Assembly (NCBI RefSeq): GCF_016714285.1
Contig: NZ_JADJNN010000005.1
Location: forward strand, 1 to 64,000
DNA: 64,000 nt
From: Nannocystis sp.
Lineage (GTDB): Bacteria > Myxococcota_A > Polyangia > Nannocystales > Nannocystaceae
Direction of reading: 5' to 3'
Part shown: positions 15,920 to 23,835 of the stretch, piece by piece
Position numbering within the stretch: position 1 is the stretch's first letter
Layout of the letters: each line of letters begins with the position of its first letter
Program-made: the position numbers and the translations under genes
The notes under the pieces: generated by a model
Told to the model about the DNA's origin: nothing
Databases searched by the model: none
What the model saw: only the letters and a program-made list of their open reading frames with translations

Positions 15920-16396
15920 ATGCGCGACCCGGACGACGACGACGACACCCCGCCACCCCGCGAGCCGCGCGAGGACCGGCTGTTCGGGTCGAGCGGCTTT
16001 CGCCGCAAGCTCAGCGAGGGACTGACCAGCCTCCTCGACCCCGAGGGCACCCTCGGCAAGGGCAAGGACTTCGTCACCGGCGTCTCGCAAGCGACCAAGA
16101 CCGAGGTCATCCGCATGGTCTCCGCCGAGGTCCGCAACTTCCTCGACGGCATGGACACGGTCGACCTCATGCAGCGCGTGATCGCCGGCCTGGTCGTCGA
16201 CGTGAAGGCCGAGATCCGCTTCTCCATCGACCCCAACGGTCAGCTCAAGTCGTCGATCGCGACCAAGGAGACGGAGATCCGCAGCGCCAACGAGGCCAAG
16301 AAGCCCGCGGAGACCAAGCCCGCCGACTACCGGCCCGAAACCAAGCCCGCCGACGCCAAGCCCACCGACGCCAAGCCCACCGGCAAGCACGAGTAG
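15920..16396 (+). CDS. Small conserved myxobacterial protein, phasin-like layout
   Basis: A 158-residue soluble protein of unknown function. An acidic N-terminus (RDPDDDDDTPPPREPRED) leads to a helical core (SGFRRKLSEGLTSLLDPEGT, then TKTEVIRMVSAEVRNFLDGM and DLMQRVIAGLVVDVKAEIRF). It ends in a Lys/Pro tail made of near-repeats (ETKPAD, AKPTDAKPT). Similar short proteins with an amphipathic middle occur in other myxobacteria, to my memory. The ATG at 15920 is 7 bases after a TACCGT box. Its stop lies in the first copy of a 37-base duplication. Confidence 0.65.
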   Translation: MRDPDDDDDTPPPREPREDRLFGSSGFRRKLSEGLTSLLDPEGTLGKGKDFVTGVSQATKTEVIRMVSAEVRNFLDGMDTVDLMQRVIAGLVVDVKAEIRFSIDPNGQLKSSIATKETEIRSANEAKKPAETKPADYRPETKPADAKPTDAKPTGKHE

Positions 16397-16487
16397 CGCA
16401 CCTGTCCCGGAGAACAGCTCAAGCAGCGACGCCAGCTGCCAACGCCAGCGAGCACGAGTAGCGCACCTGTCCCGGAGGACAGCTCAA
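16386..16487. repeat. Gene-end duplication (37 bp, offset 65)
   Basis: 16386-16422 and 16451-16487 match at 36 of 37 bases. The first copy contains the stop of the plus-strand gene, the second the stop of the convergent FAH gene. Each carries a CTGTCC...ACAG palindrome (16402-16417 with one arm mismatch; 16467-16482 perfect), which would form a hairpin just after each stop codon. Confidence 0.88.
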
Positions 16488-17329
16488 CGCGTCGGGTTCA
16501 CCAGCGGCGGCAGCTCCCAGCCCGCCAGCTCGACCGTCATCACGTCGCCCGGCCGCAGCGCGCACACCCCCTCCGGCGTGCCCGTGAAGATGATGTCGCC
16601 CGGCATCAAGGTCATGCACGCGCTGATGTACGCCAGCAGGAACGGCACCTCGAAGACCATGTCCGCGAGCGAGGCGTCCTGCTTGCGCTCGCCATTGAGA
16701 CCACCCTGGATCCGCAGCGCCGCGGCCGGCAACACCGCGCCGGGCGGGCTCATGCGCAGCCACGGCCCGACCGGCCCGAACCCGTCGAAGCCCTTGGCCC
16801 GCGTCCACTGCTTGTCTCGCTTCTGCAGGTCGCGGTTGCTGACGTCGTTGCCGAGCGTGTAGCCAGCCACGTGCTGCCAGGCGTCGGTCGCCGCGATCGC
16901 CGTGGCCCGGCGACCGATCACCACCACCAGCTCGGCCTCCATGTCGATGCGCTCGTAGCCCCGCGGCAGCGTCACCGGCTCGCCGCTGGCGACCAGACAG
17001 CTCGGCGGCTTGAAGAACAGCAGCGGCTCCGTCGGCACCTCGTTGCCGAGCTCCGCCGCGTGGGCCCGGAAGTTGCGACCGACACACACCACCTTGCTCG
17101 GCCGCACCGGCGCCAGCAGCCGCGCCTCGCCCACGCGCCCGAGCCCCGCCCCGCCCGCGCTCGCCCGCACCCGCGCGTAGGGCTCGCCCGCCTCGTCGGC
17201 GAAGGGATCGTCGATCGCCACCAGCAAATCGTCCGCGGCCGGCGCCCCGCCGCTCGCCTGCACCTGCACCCACCGCGCGCCCGCGGCCGTGGCGACACGA
17301 CCGACCCAGAGGACCTCGCTCGTCGACAT
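16484..17329 (-). CDS. Fumarylacetoacetate hydrolase family protein
   Basis: A 281-residue FAH-fold enzyme. Conserved blocks: KVVCVGRNFRAHAAELGNEV, EPLLFFKPPSCLVASGEPVT, ERIDMEAELVVVIGR (metal-binding Glu pair), GYTLGNDVSNRDLQ, AKGFDGFGPVGPW, and MPGDIIFTGTPEGVCALRPG. Such enzymes cleave or decarboxylate beta-diketo acids with a divalent metal; likely substrates are acylpyruvates or ring-cleavage products. The start at 17329 gives a normal length and N-terminus. It is convergent with the preceding gene; no catabolic neighbours are present to narrow the substrate. Confidence 0.88.
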   Translation of the reverse strand: MSTSEVLWVGRVATAAGARWVQVQASGGAPAADDLLVAIDDPFADEAGEPYARVRASAGGAGLGRVGEARLLAPVRPSKVVCVGRNFRAHAAELGNEVPTEPLLFFKPPSCLVASGEPVTLPRGYERIDMEAELVVVIGRRATAIAATDAWQHVAGYTLGNDVSNRDLQKRDKQWTRAKGFDGFGPVGPWLRMSPPGAVLPAAALRIQGGLNGERKQDASLADMVFEVPFLLAYISACMTLMPGDIIFTGTPEGVCALRPGDVMTVELAGWELPPLVNPTR

Positions 17330-17484
17330 GCCCCGAGGGTGCCGCGCGCACCCGGCCCTGACAAGCGGCCCTCGGCCGGCAAATCGCCCGCACGCCGCCA
17401 CAGCGCCGCTCGGCGCAGGCGCTCTCCGTGATCCGTCGCTCTGAGACGGCGCCCGGTATTTGCCGCCGCCGCGCCGCGACTCGC

Positions 17485-17490
17485 TATGCT
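17485..17490 (+). promoter_or_regulatory. Start-proximal -10 box, TATGCT
   Basis: TATGCT ends 10 bases before the ATG at 17501. A TTGCCG lies 19 bases further upstream (17460-17465) as a possible -35. Confidence 0.5.
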
Positions 17491-17500
17491 TCCCGCCCGC

Positions 17501-18508
17501 ATGAGCCGCTTCGTTCAGCGCGCCCTGATCGGCGTCGTCCTCGGCGTGCTGCTCTACGTCGGCGCCGTGCTCTACGTCGACCTCGGCCGCATCCGCGAGG
17601 CCCTCGCCGGCTACGCTTGGTCGGCCGTCGCCCTCGCGCTGCTGCTCTCGAGCGCCAACTATCTGCTGCGCTTCCTCAAGTGGGAGCTCTGCCTCGGCTG
17701 GCTCAAGGTCCGCGGCGACGGCCCGGGCGACGCCCCCCAGCTCACCCGCACCCGCTCCCTCCTGATCTACCTCGCCGGCCTGTCGATGTCGGTCACCCCT
17801 GGCAAGGTCGGCGAGGTCCTGCGCAGCTACCTGCTGCGCCTCACCGACGGCGTCCCCTTCGCCCGCACCGCGCCGATCGTCGTCGCCGACCGCCTCAGCG
17901 ACCTCGTCGCCCTCGTCATCCTCAGCCTCATCGGCGTCAGTCAGTTTCGCGAGTACCTCCCGGTCGTGCTCGTCACCCTCGCCCTCGTCGTCGCCGGCGT
18001 CGTCGTGCTCGGCACGCCGCGCCTCGCTCGCGGCCTGCTCGCCCTGCTCGCCCGCCTGCCCGGCCTCGCCCGCCTCAGCGCCCGCGCCGAGGCCCTGGTC
18101 GACAGCAGCGCCGCCCTCCTGCGCCTGCGTCCGCTGCTCCTCCTCAGCCTGATCAGCGTGCTCGGCTGGGGCCTCGAGTGCGTCGGCTACTGGCTCATTC
18201 TCCGCGGCCTGGTCGGCGCCGAGGCCAGCCTGGCCCTGTGCACCTTCTTGTGGTCGACCACCACCCTCATCGGCGCGCTCAGCTTCCTCCCCGGCGGGCT
18301 CGGGGCCACCGAGGGCTCGCTCGCCGTGCTCGTCGCCCGCCTCGCCAGCGGCGTCTCGCAGGCCGCCGCCCTCGCCACCACCCTGCTCATCCGCGCCTGC
18401 ACCCTCTGGTACGGCGAGTTGGTCGGCGGCCTCGCCCTCGCCGTGCTGGTCCGCAAGGCCCCACGCGCCGTCCCACCGGCCCCGCACGCCCCGCACGACA
18501 CCCCGTGA
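17501..18508 (+). CDS. UPF0104 / lysylphosphatidylglycerol-synthase-type membrane protein
   Basis: A 335-residue polytopic membrane protein with about eight helices. Family marks are FLKWELCLGWL, the LIYLAGLSMSVTPGKVGEVL block followed by RSYLL, and the late LSFLPGGLGATEGSLAVLVA. This is the PF03706 flippase-like domain, alone, without the C-terminal aminoacyl-transferase of MprF. Such proteins are thought to move lipids across the inner membrane. The ATG at 17501 is preferred over one five codons earlier because it follows the -10 box at a leaderless distance. The next gene follows after 15 bases. Confidence 0.85.
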   Translation: MSRFVQRALIGVVLGVLLYVGAVLYVDLGRIREALAGYAWSAVALALLLSSANYLLRFLKWELCLGWLKVRGDGPGDAPQLTRTRSLLIYLAGLSMSVTPGKVGEVLRSYLLRLTDGVPFARTAPIVVADRLSDLVALVILSLIGVSQFREYLPVVLVTLALVVAGVVVLGTPRLARGLLALLARLPGLARLSARAEALVDSSAALLRLRPLLLLSLISVLGWGLECVGYWLILRGLVGAEASLALCTFLWSTTTLIGALSFLPGGLGATEGSLAVLVARLASGVSQAAALATTLLIRACTLWYGELVGGLALAVLVRKAPRAVPPAPHAPHDTP

Positions 18509-18512
18509 TAAT
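18507..18512 (+). promoter_or_regulatory. Start-proximal -10 box, GATAAT
   Basis: GATAAT overlaps the stop of the upstream gene and ends 11 bases before the next ATG, so this gene may have its own near-leaderless promoter. Confidence 0.45.
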
Positions 18513-18523
18513 GTCGCGCCACC

Positions 18524-19042
18524 ATGCGTTACACGATCAGCGACGACTTCGACACCAGCCTCGAGCACTACTGGCAGGTCTTCTTCGACGACGCCTACAA
18601 CGCCGCGCTCTACCAGCGCCTGCGCGTCGGTCGCGAGGTGCTCGACGTCCAGCGCGAGGGTGAGGGCGAGGCGCTGATCATCCGCCGCAAGATCAAGCTG
18701 AGCCCCCAGCGCGAGGTCCCGGCGCTGGTCGCCAGGTTCGTCAAGGGCGCCATCACCTACACCGAGCAGGGCGTCTTCACCGCCCGCACCAACACCCTCG
18801 AGGTCGTCACGATCCCCGGCTTCATGGCGGACCAGCTGACCACCCGCGGCAGCTACCGCGTGCAGGCCCTCGGCCCCAACAAGGTGCGCCGCACGTGGGA
18901 CGCCGAGGTCACCTGCAAGGTCCCCCTGCTCGGCGGCAAGGTCGAGAAGCACATCATCGAGGAGGTCACGACCAGCTACCGCGACACCACCGAGTTCACC
19001 CGCAAGTGGCTGCGCGACCACCCCGCGAAAACCCCAGCCTGA
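18524..19042 (+). CDS. DUF2505 (START-like) protein
   Basis: A 172-residue cytoplasmic protein matching the DUF2505 pattern within the SRPBCC/START fold: DDFDTSLEHYWQVFFDDAYN then AALYQRL at the N-terminus, a central IKLSPQREVPALVARFVKGA block, and a C-terminal long helix with the VEKHIIEEVTTSYRDTTEFT motif. START-like domains bind hydrophobic ligands in a cavity; none is indicated here. It follows the UPF0104 gene by 15 bases but carries its own -10-like box. Confidence 0.8.
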   Translation: MRYTISDDFDTSLEHYWQVFFDDAYNAALYQRLRVGREVLDVQREGEGEALIIRRKIKLSPQREVPALVARFVKGAITYTEQGVFTARTNTLEVVTIPGFMADQLTTRGSYRVQALGPNKVRRTWDAEVTCKVPLLGGKVEKHIIEEVTTSYRDTTEFTRKWLRDHPAKTPA

Positions 19043-19186
19043 GGCCCCCTGCGGCCCGCCACGGCCCCTCTGCCGCCCAGGCGCTGCGGCCGACCGCCAG
19101 GCCCCACGATGCCCCTGCGGTCCCCACCGCGTCGACATCGCGCCTGACCTCGAGGTCCGGGCGTGCTGGCCCCGCGCACGGCCTCC

Positions 19187-19200
19187 GACGCAAGCGTCGG
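19187..19200. terminator. Short hairpin after the DUF2505 gene
   Basis: CGACGC-AA-GCGTCG with further flanking C/G pairing forms a compact GC-rich hairpin about 145 bases after the stop. There is no U-tract. The remainder of 19043-19261 shows no gene. Confidence 0.3.
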
Positions 19201-19261
19201 CCTGTTCATTGGGCGCGCGCCTTGTCTCCGTTGGATCAAGCGCCTGCTCTACATAGACTGC

Positions 19262-19507
19262 ATGCACATCGTCCTCGACAACTACAACCTCACCGTCGCC
19301 GAGCGCCTCCTCTGCGAGACCGCCCTCACCACAGCTGGCAGCATCGTCGAAGCCGCCAAGCTGCTCGGCATCACCCGCCACGCGCTCAAGCGGCGCATCA
19401 TCAAGCACGGCATCCGCTGGAACCGTGAGGGTGGTCGCATCATGGACACCGCCAGCGACAGCCGCGTCGCTGCTGGTGCATCCGCGGCCGCCGCGGTCGC
19501 GGTCTGA
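19262..19507 (+). CDS. Small Fis-type HTH DNA-binding protein
   Basis: An 81-residue protein. Its core, AERLLCETALTTAGSIVEAA then KLLGITRHALKRRIIKHGIR, is the Fis-type helix-turn-helix found at the C-terminus of NtrC-family activators, here free-standing. A low-complexity Ala/Val tail follows. It could be a nucleoid-associated or regulatory protein; targets are unknown. TAGACT and TACATA boxes lie within 12 bases of the ATG, which fits leaderless transcription. No operon partner on its strand. Confidence 0.8.
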   Translation: MHIVLDNYNLTVAERLLCETALTTAGSIVEAAKLLGITRHALKRRIIKHGIRWNREGGRIMDTASDSRVAAGASAAAAVAV

Positions 19508-19601
19508 CTCCTCCAGACCGCGCCCCGTCCTCCGCGTCATCCTCGGTTGTGCCGGGGATGCCGCGTTTAAGCCCTACCTCTAACCTGGCCTACCACGAGC
19601 C

Positions 19602-19634
19602 CGGGCCGCCTCGACGAAGCGTCGTGGCGGCCCG
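19602..19634. terminator. Strong hairpin between convergent genes
   Basis: CGGGCCGCC (19602-19610) pairs with GGCGGCCCG (19626-19634), and CGACG with CGTCG inside, around an AAG loop. Only one T-T mismatch interrupts 14 pairs. It lies between the Fis-type gene and the convergent ktrA end, so it probably terminates both. Confidence 0.6.
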
Positions 19635-19645
19635 CGCCTCGTCGT

Positions 19646-19748
19646 GCCCAGCTGTCCGCCGGGACATGTCCCGAAGCTCAGCCCTTGGCAGCCCCGCGCC
19701 TCGCGCCCAGCTGTCCGCCGGGACATGTCCCGAAGCTCAGCCCTTGGC
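19646..19748. repeat. Gene-end duplication (44 bp, offset 59, identical)
   Basis: 19646-19689 and 19705-19748 are identical. Each contains a TGTCC-GCCG-GGACA palindrome merged with GGGACATGTCCC, and each carries the ktrA stop codon; the inner copy is the real gene end. Confidence 0.9.
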
Positions 19749-20183
19749 CGGCAGCGCCGGGGCCTCGCCGGGCTTGCCCGCCAGCCGCCGCCCGAACATG
19801 CGGCCCATCTCCGTCTCGAGCTCGATGATCTCCGAGGCCCCGACCGCCTGCAGGATCCTCGCCTCGCGGGCCGTGCGGGCCCGGGCGATGATGTTCTGCA
19901 CCCCGATCTCGCGCAGCGCCGCCATCGTCAGCACCGTCGCCTCGAAGTTCTCGCCGATCGCCACGATCACCGCGGTGCAGCGCAGCGGCTCGACCGACTG
20001 CAGCGCCAGCGGATCGGTCGCGTCGAGCTCGAGCGCGAAGGCCACCTTGCGCTTGACCGCCTCGACCTCCTGCATGCGGTTGTCGACCGCGATGACCTCG
20101 GCCCCCTGCTCGCTGAGCGACTCGGCCAGCGCCGCCCCGAAGCGCCCGAGGCCGATCACGAGGTAGCGCTGACTGGTCGACAT
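19737..20183 (-). CDS. TrkA/KtrA-type regulatory subunit, RCK-N domain only
   Basis: A 148-residue NAD/ATP-binding Rossmann protein: RYLVIGLGRFGAALAESLSE gives the GxGxxG loop, VIAVDNRMQEVEAVK the acidic ribose-binding strand. It controls a membrane K+ channel subunit, here encoded just upstream by ktrB with a 31-base gap. KtrA and TrkA usually exceed 215 residues because of an RCK_C ligand domain. That domain is missing, and the reading frame ends in a Lys/Pro/Ala tail at a duplicated stop. It may be naturally short or truncated by the duplication. Confidence 0.85.
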   Translation of the reverse strand: MSTSQRYLVIGLGRFGAALAESLSEQGAEVIAVDNRMQEVEAVKRKVAFALELDATDPLALQSVEPLRCTAVIVAIGENFEATVLTMAALREIGVQNIIARARTAREARILQAVGASEIIELETEMGRMFGRRLAGKPGEAPALPAKG

Positions 20184-20214
20184 GACAGCATCCTCGCAGG
20201 GCGAGCGGCGCTTG

Positions 20215-21978
20215 TCACCCCACCGGCAGGTCCTCGCGGGCCAGGCGGTAGCGCTGGGCCCCGCCGCCGCCGGCCGCCACCGCGAGGGCGATGGTGAAGG
20301 GCCCGACGCGGCCGAGGAACATCGTCGCCGTGATGATCAGCTTGCCCGCGACCGTGAGCGAGCCGGTGACCCCGGCGCTCAGCCCCACGGTCGCGAACGC
20401 CGACACCGCCTCGAGCGTGAGGCGGATGAACGGCTGGTCCTCGGTCAGCGTGAGCAGCAGGATCACCGTCATCACGATCCCGAGCGACATCGCCGTCACC
20501 GCGATCGCCTTGCGCAGCGCCTCCGGGGCGATCGCCCGCCCGCCGAGCTCCGGCTCCCGCCCGCGCAGCTCCCCGCGCAGCGTCGCGAACACCACCGCCG
20601 CCGTCGTCGTCTTGATGCCGCCCGCCGTCGACGCCGGCGAGCCGCCGATGAACATCAGCGCGCACATCAGCAGCAGCGTCGCGTCCTTCATCGCCGCCAG
20701 GTCCACCGTGTTGAAGCCCGAGGTCCGCGTGTTCACCGACGCGAACAACGCCGCCAGCGCCCGCCCGCCCGGCCCGACCTCGGCCGCCGGCGCCAGCGCC
20801 CCGCCCACCTCGAGCAGCAAGATCGCCGCCGTCCCGAACGCGATCAAGATCAGCGTGGTCGATAGCACCACGCGGGCCGTCAGGCTCAGCCGCGGGGGCA
20901 TCGGCGCCTGCTTGCGCACGACCCGGACCAGCCGGCGCCAGCCCGTGCGCACCAGCTCCATGAGCACCGGGAAGCCGAGCCCGCCGAGCACGATCAGCCC
21001 CATGATCACCGTCTGCACCCCGAGGTCGCCGACGAAGCCGCTGAGGTTGCCCGGGAACAGCGCGAAGCCGGCGTTGCAGAACGCCGAGACCGCGTGGAAC
21101 ACCGCCATCCACAGCGCCGACGACTCGCCCAGGCGCGGGTCGCCGACCAGCAAGAAGTACAGCGCCGCCGCCCCGACCGCCTCGATCAGGAAGGTGCCCG
21201 CGATGATCCCGACCACGATCTGGCGCAGGTCCGTCAGCGTGCGCGCGTCCAGCATCGCCGCGTAGCGCAGCTGGCTCTGCAGCGAGGTGTTGCGGCTGAA
21301 GGTCAGCGCGAGCGCGGCGATCGTCATGATCCCGATCCCCCCGAGCTGGATCCCCGCGAGGATCACCGCCTGCCCGAACAGCGTGTACGTCGTCGGCACG
21401 TCGTTGACTGTCAGCCCCGTCACGCACACCGCGCTCGCCATCGTGAACAGCGAGTCGACGTACGACACGTGCCCGAACCGCGTCACTGACAGCGGCAGCG
21501 TCAGCAGCAGGCTGCCGACGAAGATCATCGCCGCGAAGCTCCCCGCCAGCAGCAGCGCCGGGCGCTGGGCCATGTGCAGCAGGGCCCGCCCCGTCCGCTC
21601 CGGCGCGATCACCAGCCCGCCCGCGAGCCCGGCCAGCGCCGTGAACACCATGTCGTAGGTCTGCGCCGCCGCCACCCGACCGGCCGGGTCCACCCCGTCG
21701 GGGTTGAACATGTGCCACACGACCAGCCCGCGAGCGATCACAAAACCAACCAGCGCGACCAACAACCCACCCTCGAACCACAGCACCCCGCCGAGCCACC
21801 CGCCCGCCGCGCTCGCCCGCCGCTCCGCCACCAGCTGCCGCATGCGCTCCGCCACCGCCAGCACCACCAGCAACATCCCGAGAAACACCGGCAGCCCCGT
21901 CCACGGCGCCGTCATGCTGACGTCGAGGCCCACCACCGCGAGCGCCACCAGCAGGACCAGCCAGTTTCCGACGGGCAC
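20215..21978 (-). CDS. KtrB/TrkH-type potassium transporter subunit
   Basis: A 587-residue inner-membrane K+ channel subunit. The four pore loops can be read in order: FTMASAVCVTGLTV, FHAVSAFCNAGFAL, FASVNTRTSGFNTVD, and LEAVSAFATVGLSAG, each with the selectivity-filter Gly. MFIGGSPASTAGGIKTTTAA and MFLGRVGPFTIALA are further family blocks. The N-terminus has two extra helices. I start it at the GTG at 21978, because a TACAAT lies exactly 6 bases upstream and all earlier codons are low-complexity. Operon with the RCK gene downstream. Confidence 0.9.
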   Translation of the reverse strand: MPVGNWLVLLVALAVVGLDVSMTAPWTGLPVFLGMLLVVLAVAERMRQLVAERRASAAGGWLGGVLWFEGGLLVALVGFVIARGLVVWHMFNPDGVDPAGRVAAAQTYDMVFTALAGLAGGLVIAPERTGRALLHMAQRPALLLAGSFAAMIFVGSLLLTLPLSVTRFGHVSYVDSLFTMASAVCVTGLTVNDVPTTYTLFGQAVILAGIQLGGIGIMTIAALALTFSRNTSLQSQLRYAAMLDARTLTDLRQIVVGIIAGTFLIEAVGAAALYFLLVGDPRLGESSALWMAVFHAVSAFCNAGFALFPGNLSGFVGDLGVQTVIMGLIVLGGLGFPVLMELVRTGWRRLVRVVRKQAPMPPRLSLTARVVLSTTLILIAFGTAAILLLEVGGALAPAAEVGPGGRALAALFASVNTRTSGFNTVDLAAMKDATLLLMCALMFIGGSPASTAGGIKTTTAAVVFATLRGELRGREPELGGRAIAPEALRKAIAVTAMSLGIVMTVILLLTLTEDQPFIRLTLEAVSAFATVGLSAGVTGSLTVAGKLIITATMFLGRVGPFTIALAVAAGGGGAQRYRLAREDLPVG

Positions 21979-21984
21979 CCGCCG

Positions 21985-21990
21985 ATTGTA
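21985..21990 (-). promoter_or_regulatory. Start-proximal -10 box, TACAAT
   Basis: TACAAT sits 6 bases before the GTG start of the potassium transporter gene, which would place transcription start at or next to the start codon. Confidence 0.55.
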
Positions 21991-22079
21991 CGCGCACACA
22001 CCCGCCCCCGCGCGGGGCCCCGCTCCCCCACCCGCTTCACCAGCACCCGCACGCCCCCACGTGCCCGCCACACCCGCGC

Positions 22080-22085
22080 TAGACT
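22080..22085 (+). promoter_or_regulatory. Start-proximal -10 box, TAGACT
   Basis: TAGACT ends 11 bases before the ATG at 22097, divergent from the potassium transporter promoter 90 bases away. Confidence 0.45.
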
Positions 22086-22096
22086 GCCCCGCCCGC

Positions 22097-23398
22097 ATGC
22101 CCAGCCGCCGCGCCCTCGCCTCGCTCCTCCCGCTCGCCCTCACCACGCTCTTCATGGGCGGCGGCATCGGCGGCTGCGCTGCCGCGGCGTGCCGCAAGGT
22201 CCACGCCGAGCACCAGGACTTCCTCCACCGCCGCGGCCCCGCCGACGCCGCTCAGCTGGTCGTCGCCGTCCCGCTCGCGACCCTCGGCCAGGCCCTCAGC
22301 TTCCCGCTCGCGCGCCTCCCCGCGATGAGCGTGCCGATGCCCGACCTCGACCTCCCGATCGACCTCGACCTCGGCAACCTCGAGATCGCCCTGCGCAGCG
22401 TGCAGGTGGTGCCCGCCCCCGACGGTCAGCTCGGCCTGCGCGTCCGCTTCGTCCTGCGCAGCCGCGGCCGCGATGTCACCGCGATCGACCTCGACGCCGT
22501 GGTCGCCCCGCAGATCGAGCCCGGGGCCGGCAGCGTGCGCCTGTCGCTGCGCCCGCAGGACCTCCTGCGCGTGCGCCCGAGCCTGCCCCCCGGCGAGCGC
22601 CAGAAGTTCGCCGCCTTCATCGCCGAGCTGCTGCCGCAGGCCGCCCGCGCGCTGATCGGCGGCCGCCTCGACAAGCTCGCCGACCAGGCCCTCAGCGAGT
22701 TCATCGAGCGCAGCTTCCCACGCGTGCGCGACGGCCTGCTCGGCCACCTCAAGACCCTCGTCGACCTCGAGATCGATCTGCCACCGGTGCCGCTGACCCG
22801 CGTCGCCCTGCGCTCGCCCGGCGCCGACCTCGAGCTGTGGCTCTCCACCTCGCTGCCCGCCGCCGGCCTCGCCCCGGGCCCCGCCCGCGCCCCCGGCGGC
22901 GACCCCCGCCTGGTCCAGGTCCGCATGTCCGGAGGGACAGCCGCCGAGCTCGCCAACCAGGCCATGGCCCGCGGCCAGATCCCCGCCCGCTACGACCTCG
23001 CGGGCGAGCCGAGCCCGACCGGCGAATTCACGGCCGGCGTCGCCTGGCAGCCCGGCCCACGCCCGCTGCGGCTGCACGCCTGGAAGCAGTCCGGCGTGTG
23101 CGCCCACGTCGTGTTCGCCGGCACACCCAGCGTCGACGCCGTCCGCGGCGAGCTCGACCTTCGCGTCCCCGACGCCCAGATCGAACGCATCACCGGCGCC
23201 GCCCGGGCCCGCATCGCCGCGTGGTACAGCGGCCTCGGCAAGCAGACCTTCGCGTTCTCGCAGGCCGTCGCCGGCGCGACCTCCTTCGAGCTCCTCGGCA
23301 TCGACTACGACGCCACCCCGGTGCGCGCCGCCGTCGTCGCCGACACTGTCACGATCGACCTCCAGCTCGCGCCACGAGCCCCCGCCCGCCGGCCCTGA
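22097..23398 (+). CDS. Large lipoprotein of unknown function
   Basis: A 433-residue predicted lipoprotein. PSRRALASLLPLALTTLFMG then GGIGGCAA gives lipobox IGGC. The mature protein alternates amphipathic strands with Leu/Arg-rich helices (VVAVPLATLGQALSFPLARL, DLPIDLDLGNLEIALRSVQV, VTIDLQLAP). This layout could suit a lipid-binding TULIP- or DUF4403-like barrel, but I cannot assign a family. One palindrome is embedded at 22926 (coding MSGGTAAE), and another follows the stop at 23415. Confidence 0.65.
   Translation: MPSRRALASLLPLALTTLFMGGGIGGCAAAACRKVHAEHQDFLHRRGPADAAQLVVAVPLATLGQALSFPLARLPAMSVPMPDLDLPIDLDLGNLEIALRSVQVVPAPDGQLGLRVRFVLRSRGRDVTAIDLDAVVAPQIEPGAGSVRLSLRPQDLLRVRPSLPPGERQKFAAFIAELLPQAARALIGGRLDKLADQALSEFIERSFPRVRDGLLGHLKTLVDLEIDLPPVPLTRVALRSPGADLELWLSTSLPAAGLAPGPARAPGGDPRLVQVRMSGGTAAELANQAMARGQIPARYDLAGEPSPTGEFTAGVAWQPGPRPLRLHAWKQSGVCAHVVFAGTPSVDAVRGELDLRVPDAQIERITGAARARIAAWYSGLGKQTFAFSQAVAGATSFELLGIDYDATPVRAAVVADTVTIDLQLAPRAPARRP
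22926..22939. repeat. Dispersed palindrome, TGTCC-GGAG-GGACA
   Basis: Perfect 5-bp arms, 4-base centre, inside the lipoprotein gene. Confidence 0.75.
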
Positions 23399-23835
23399 GC
23401 GCGCATTCGTAACCTGTCCTTTGGGACATTCATCGTTCGTCCCGCGATCGATCCCCGCGAAGTGACCTCCGGGATCGCCTCGTGAGCGTGAACACAGGCT
23501 CACACGCGCGCCATTTATGATTGAACACTATGTTTTCTGGCTTACAAAAAATACAGATGCATCGCTGTCCGAATGCGTCGCGAACAGTCGTCCGCCGGAC
23601 TTATCCACAGATCGAGAACAGCGACCATTCGCCCCCGTTCGGGCCCACGCGCGACTTCTCCAGATCGCCATCCCCGCACGCCACGGGCTCGCTTTCGTCG
23701 CAAGCCCTGCCTCGCTGTGACGCTGCCTTCGCATCACCTTCGCTGTATCGCCACGCGGAGCGGCTGCATAAACTCCGGGCATCGTTGCGCTCGCGGAAAT
23801 GACCGCACGCATGCTCAACCTTGGGAGCCCGAGTG
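23399..23835. other. 437-base gap of lower GC, with a DnaA box and a hairpin
   Basis: No reading frame shows codon bias. TGTCC-TTTG-GGACA (23415-23428) lies 16 bases after the lipoprotein stop as a possible terminator. An unusually AT-rich patch (about 23510-23560) precedes a perfect consensus DnaA box, TTATCCACA, at 23601-23609. Only one such box is visible, and dnaA, dnaN or gidA are absent, so an origin is not claimed. Confidence 0.5.

Noticed and set aside
17330..19540. Upstream extension of the FAH reading frame through several plus-strand genes
   Set aside because: The extension is antisense to three supported genes and has no recognisable domain; the FAH fold starts at 17329.
23399..23835. 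Replication origin
   Set aside because: Only one DnaA box and none of the usual origin genes; an AT-rich patch alone is not enough.
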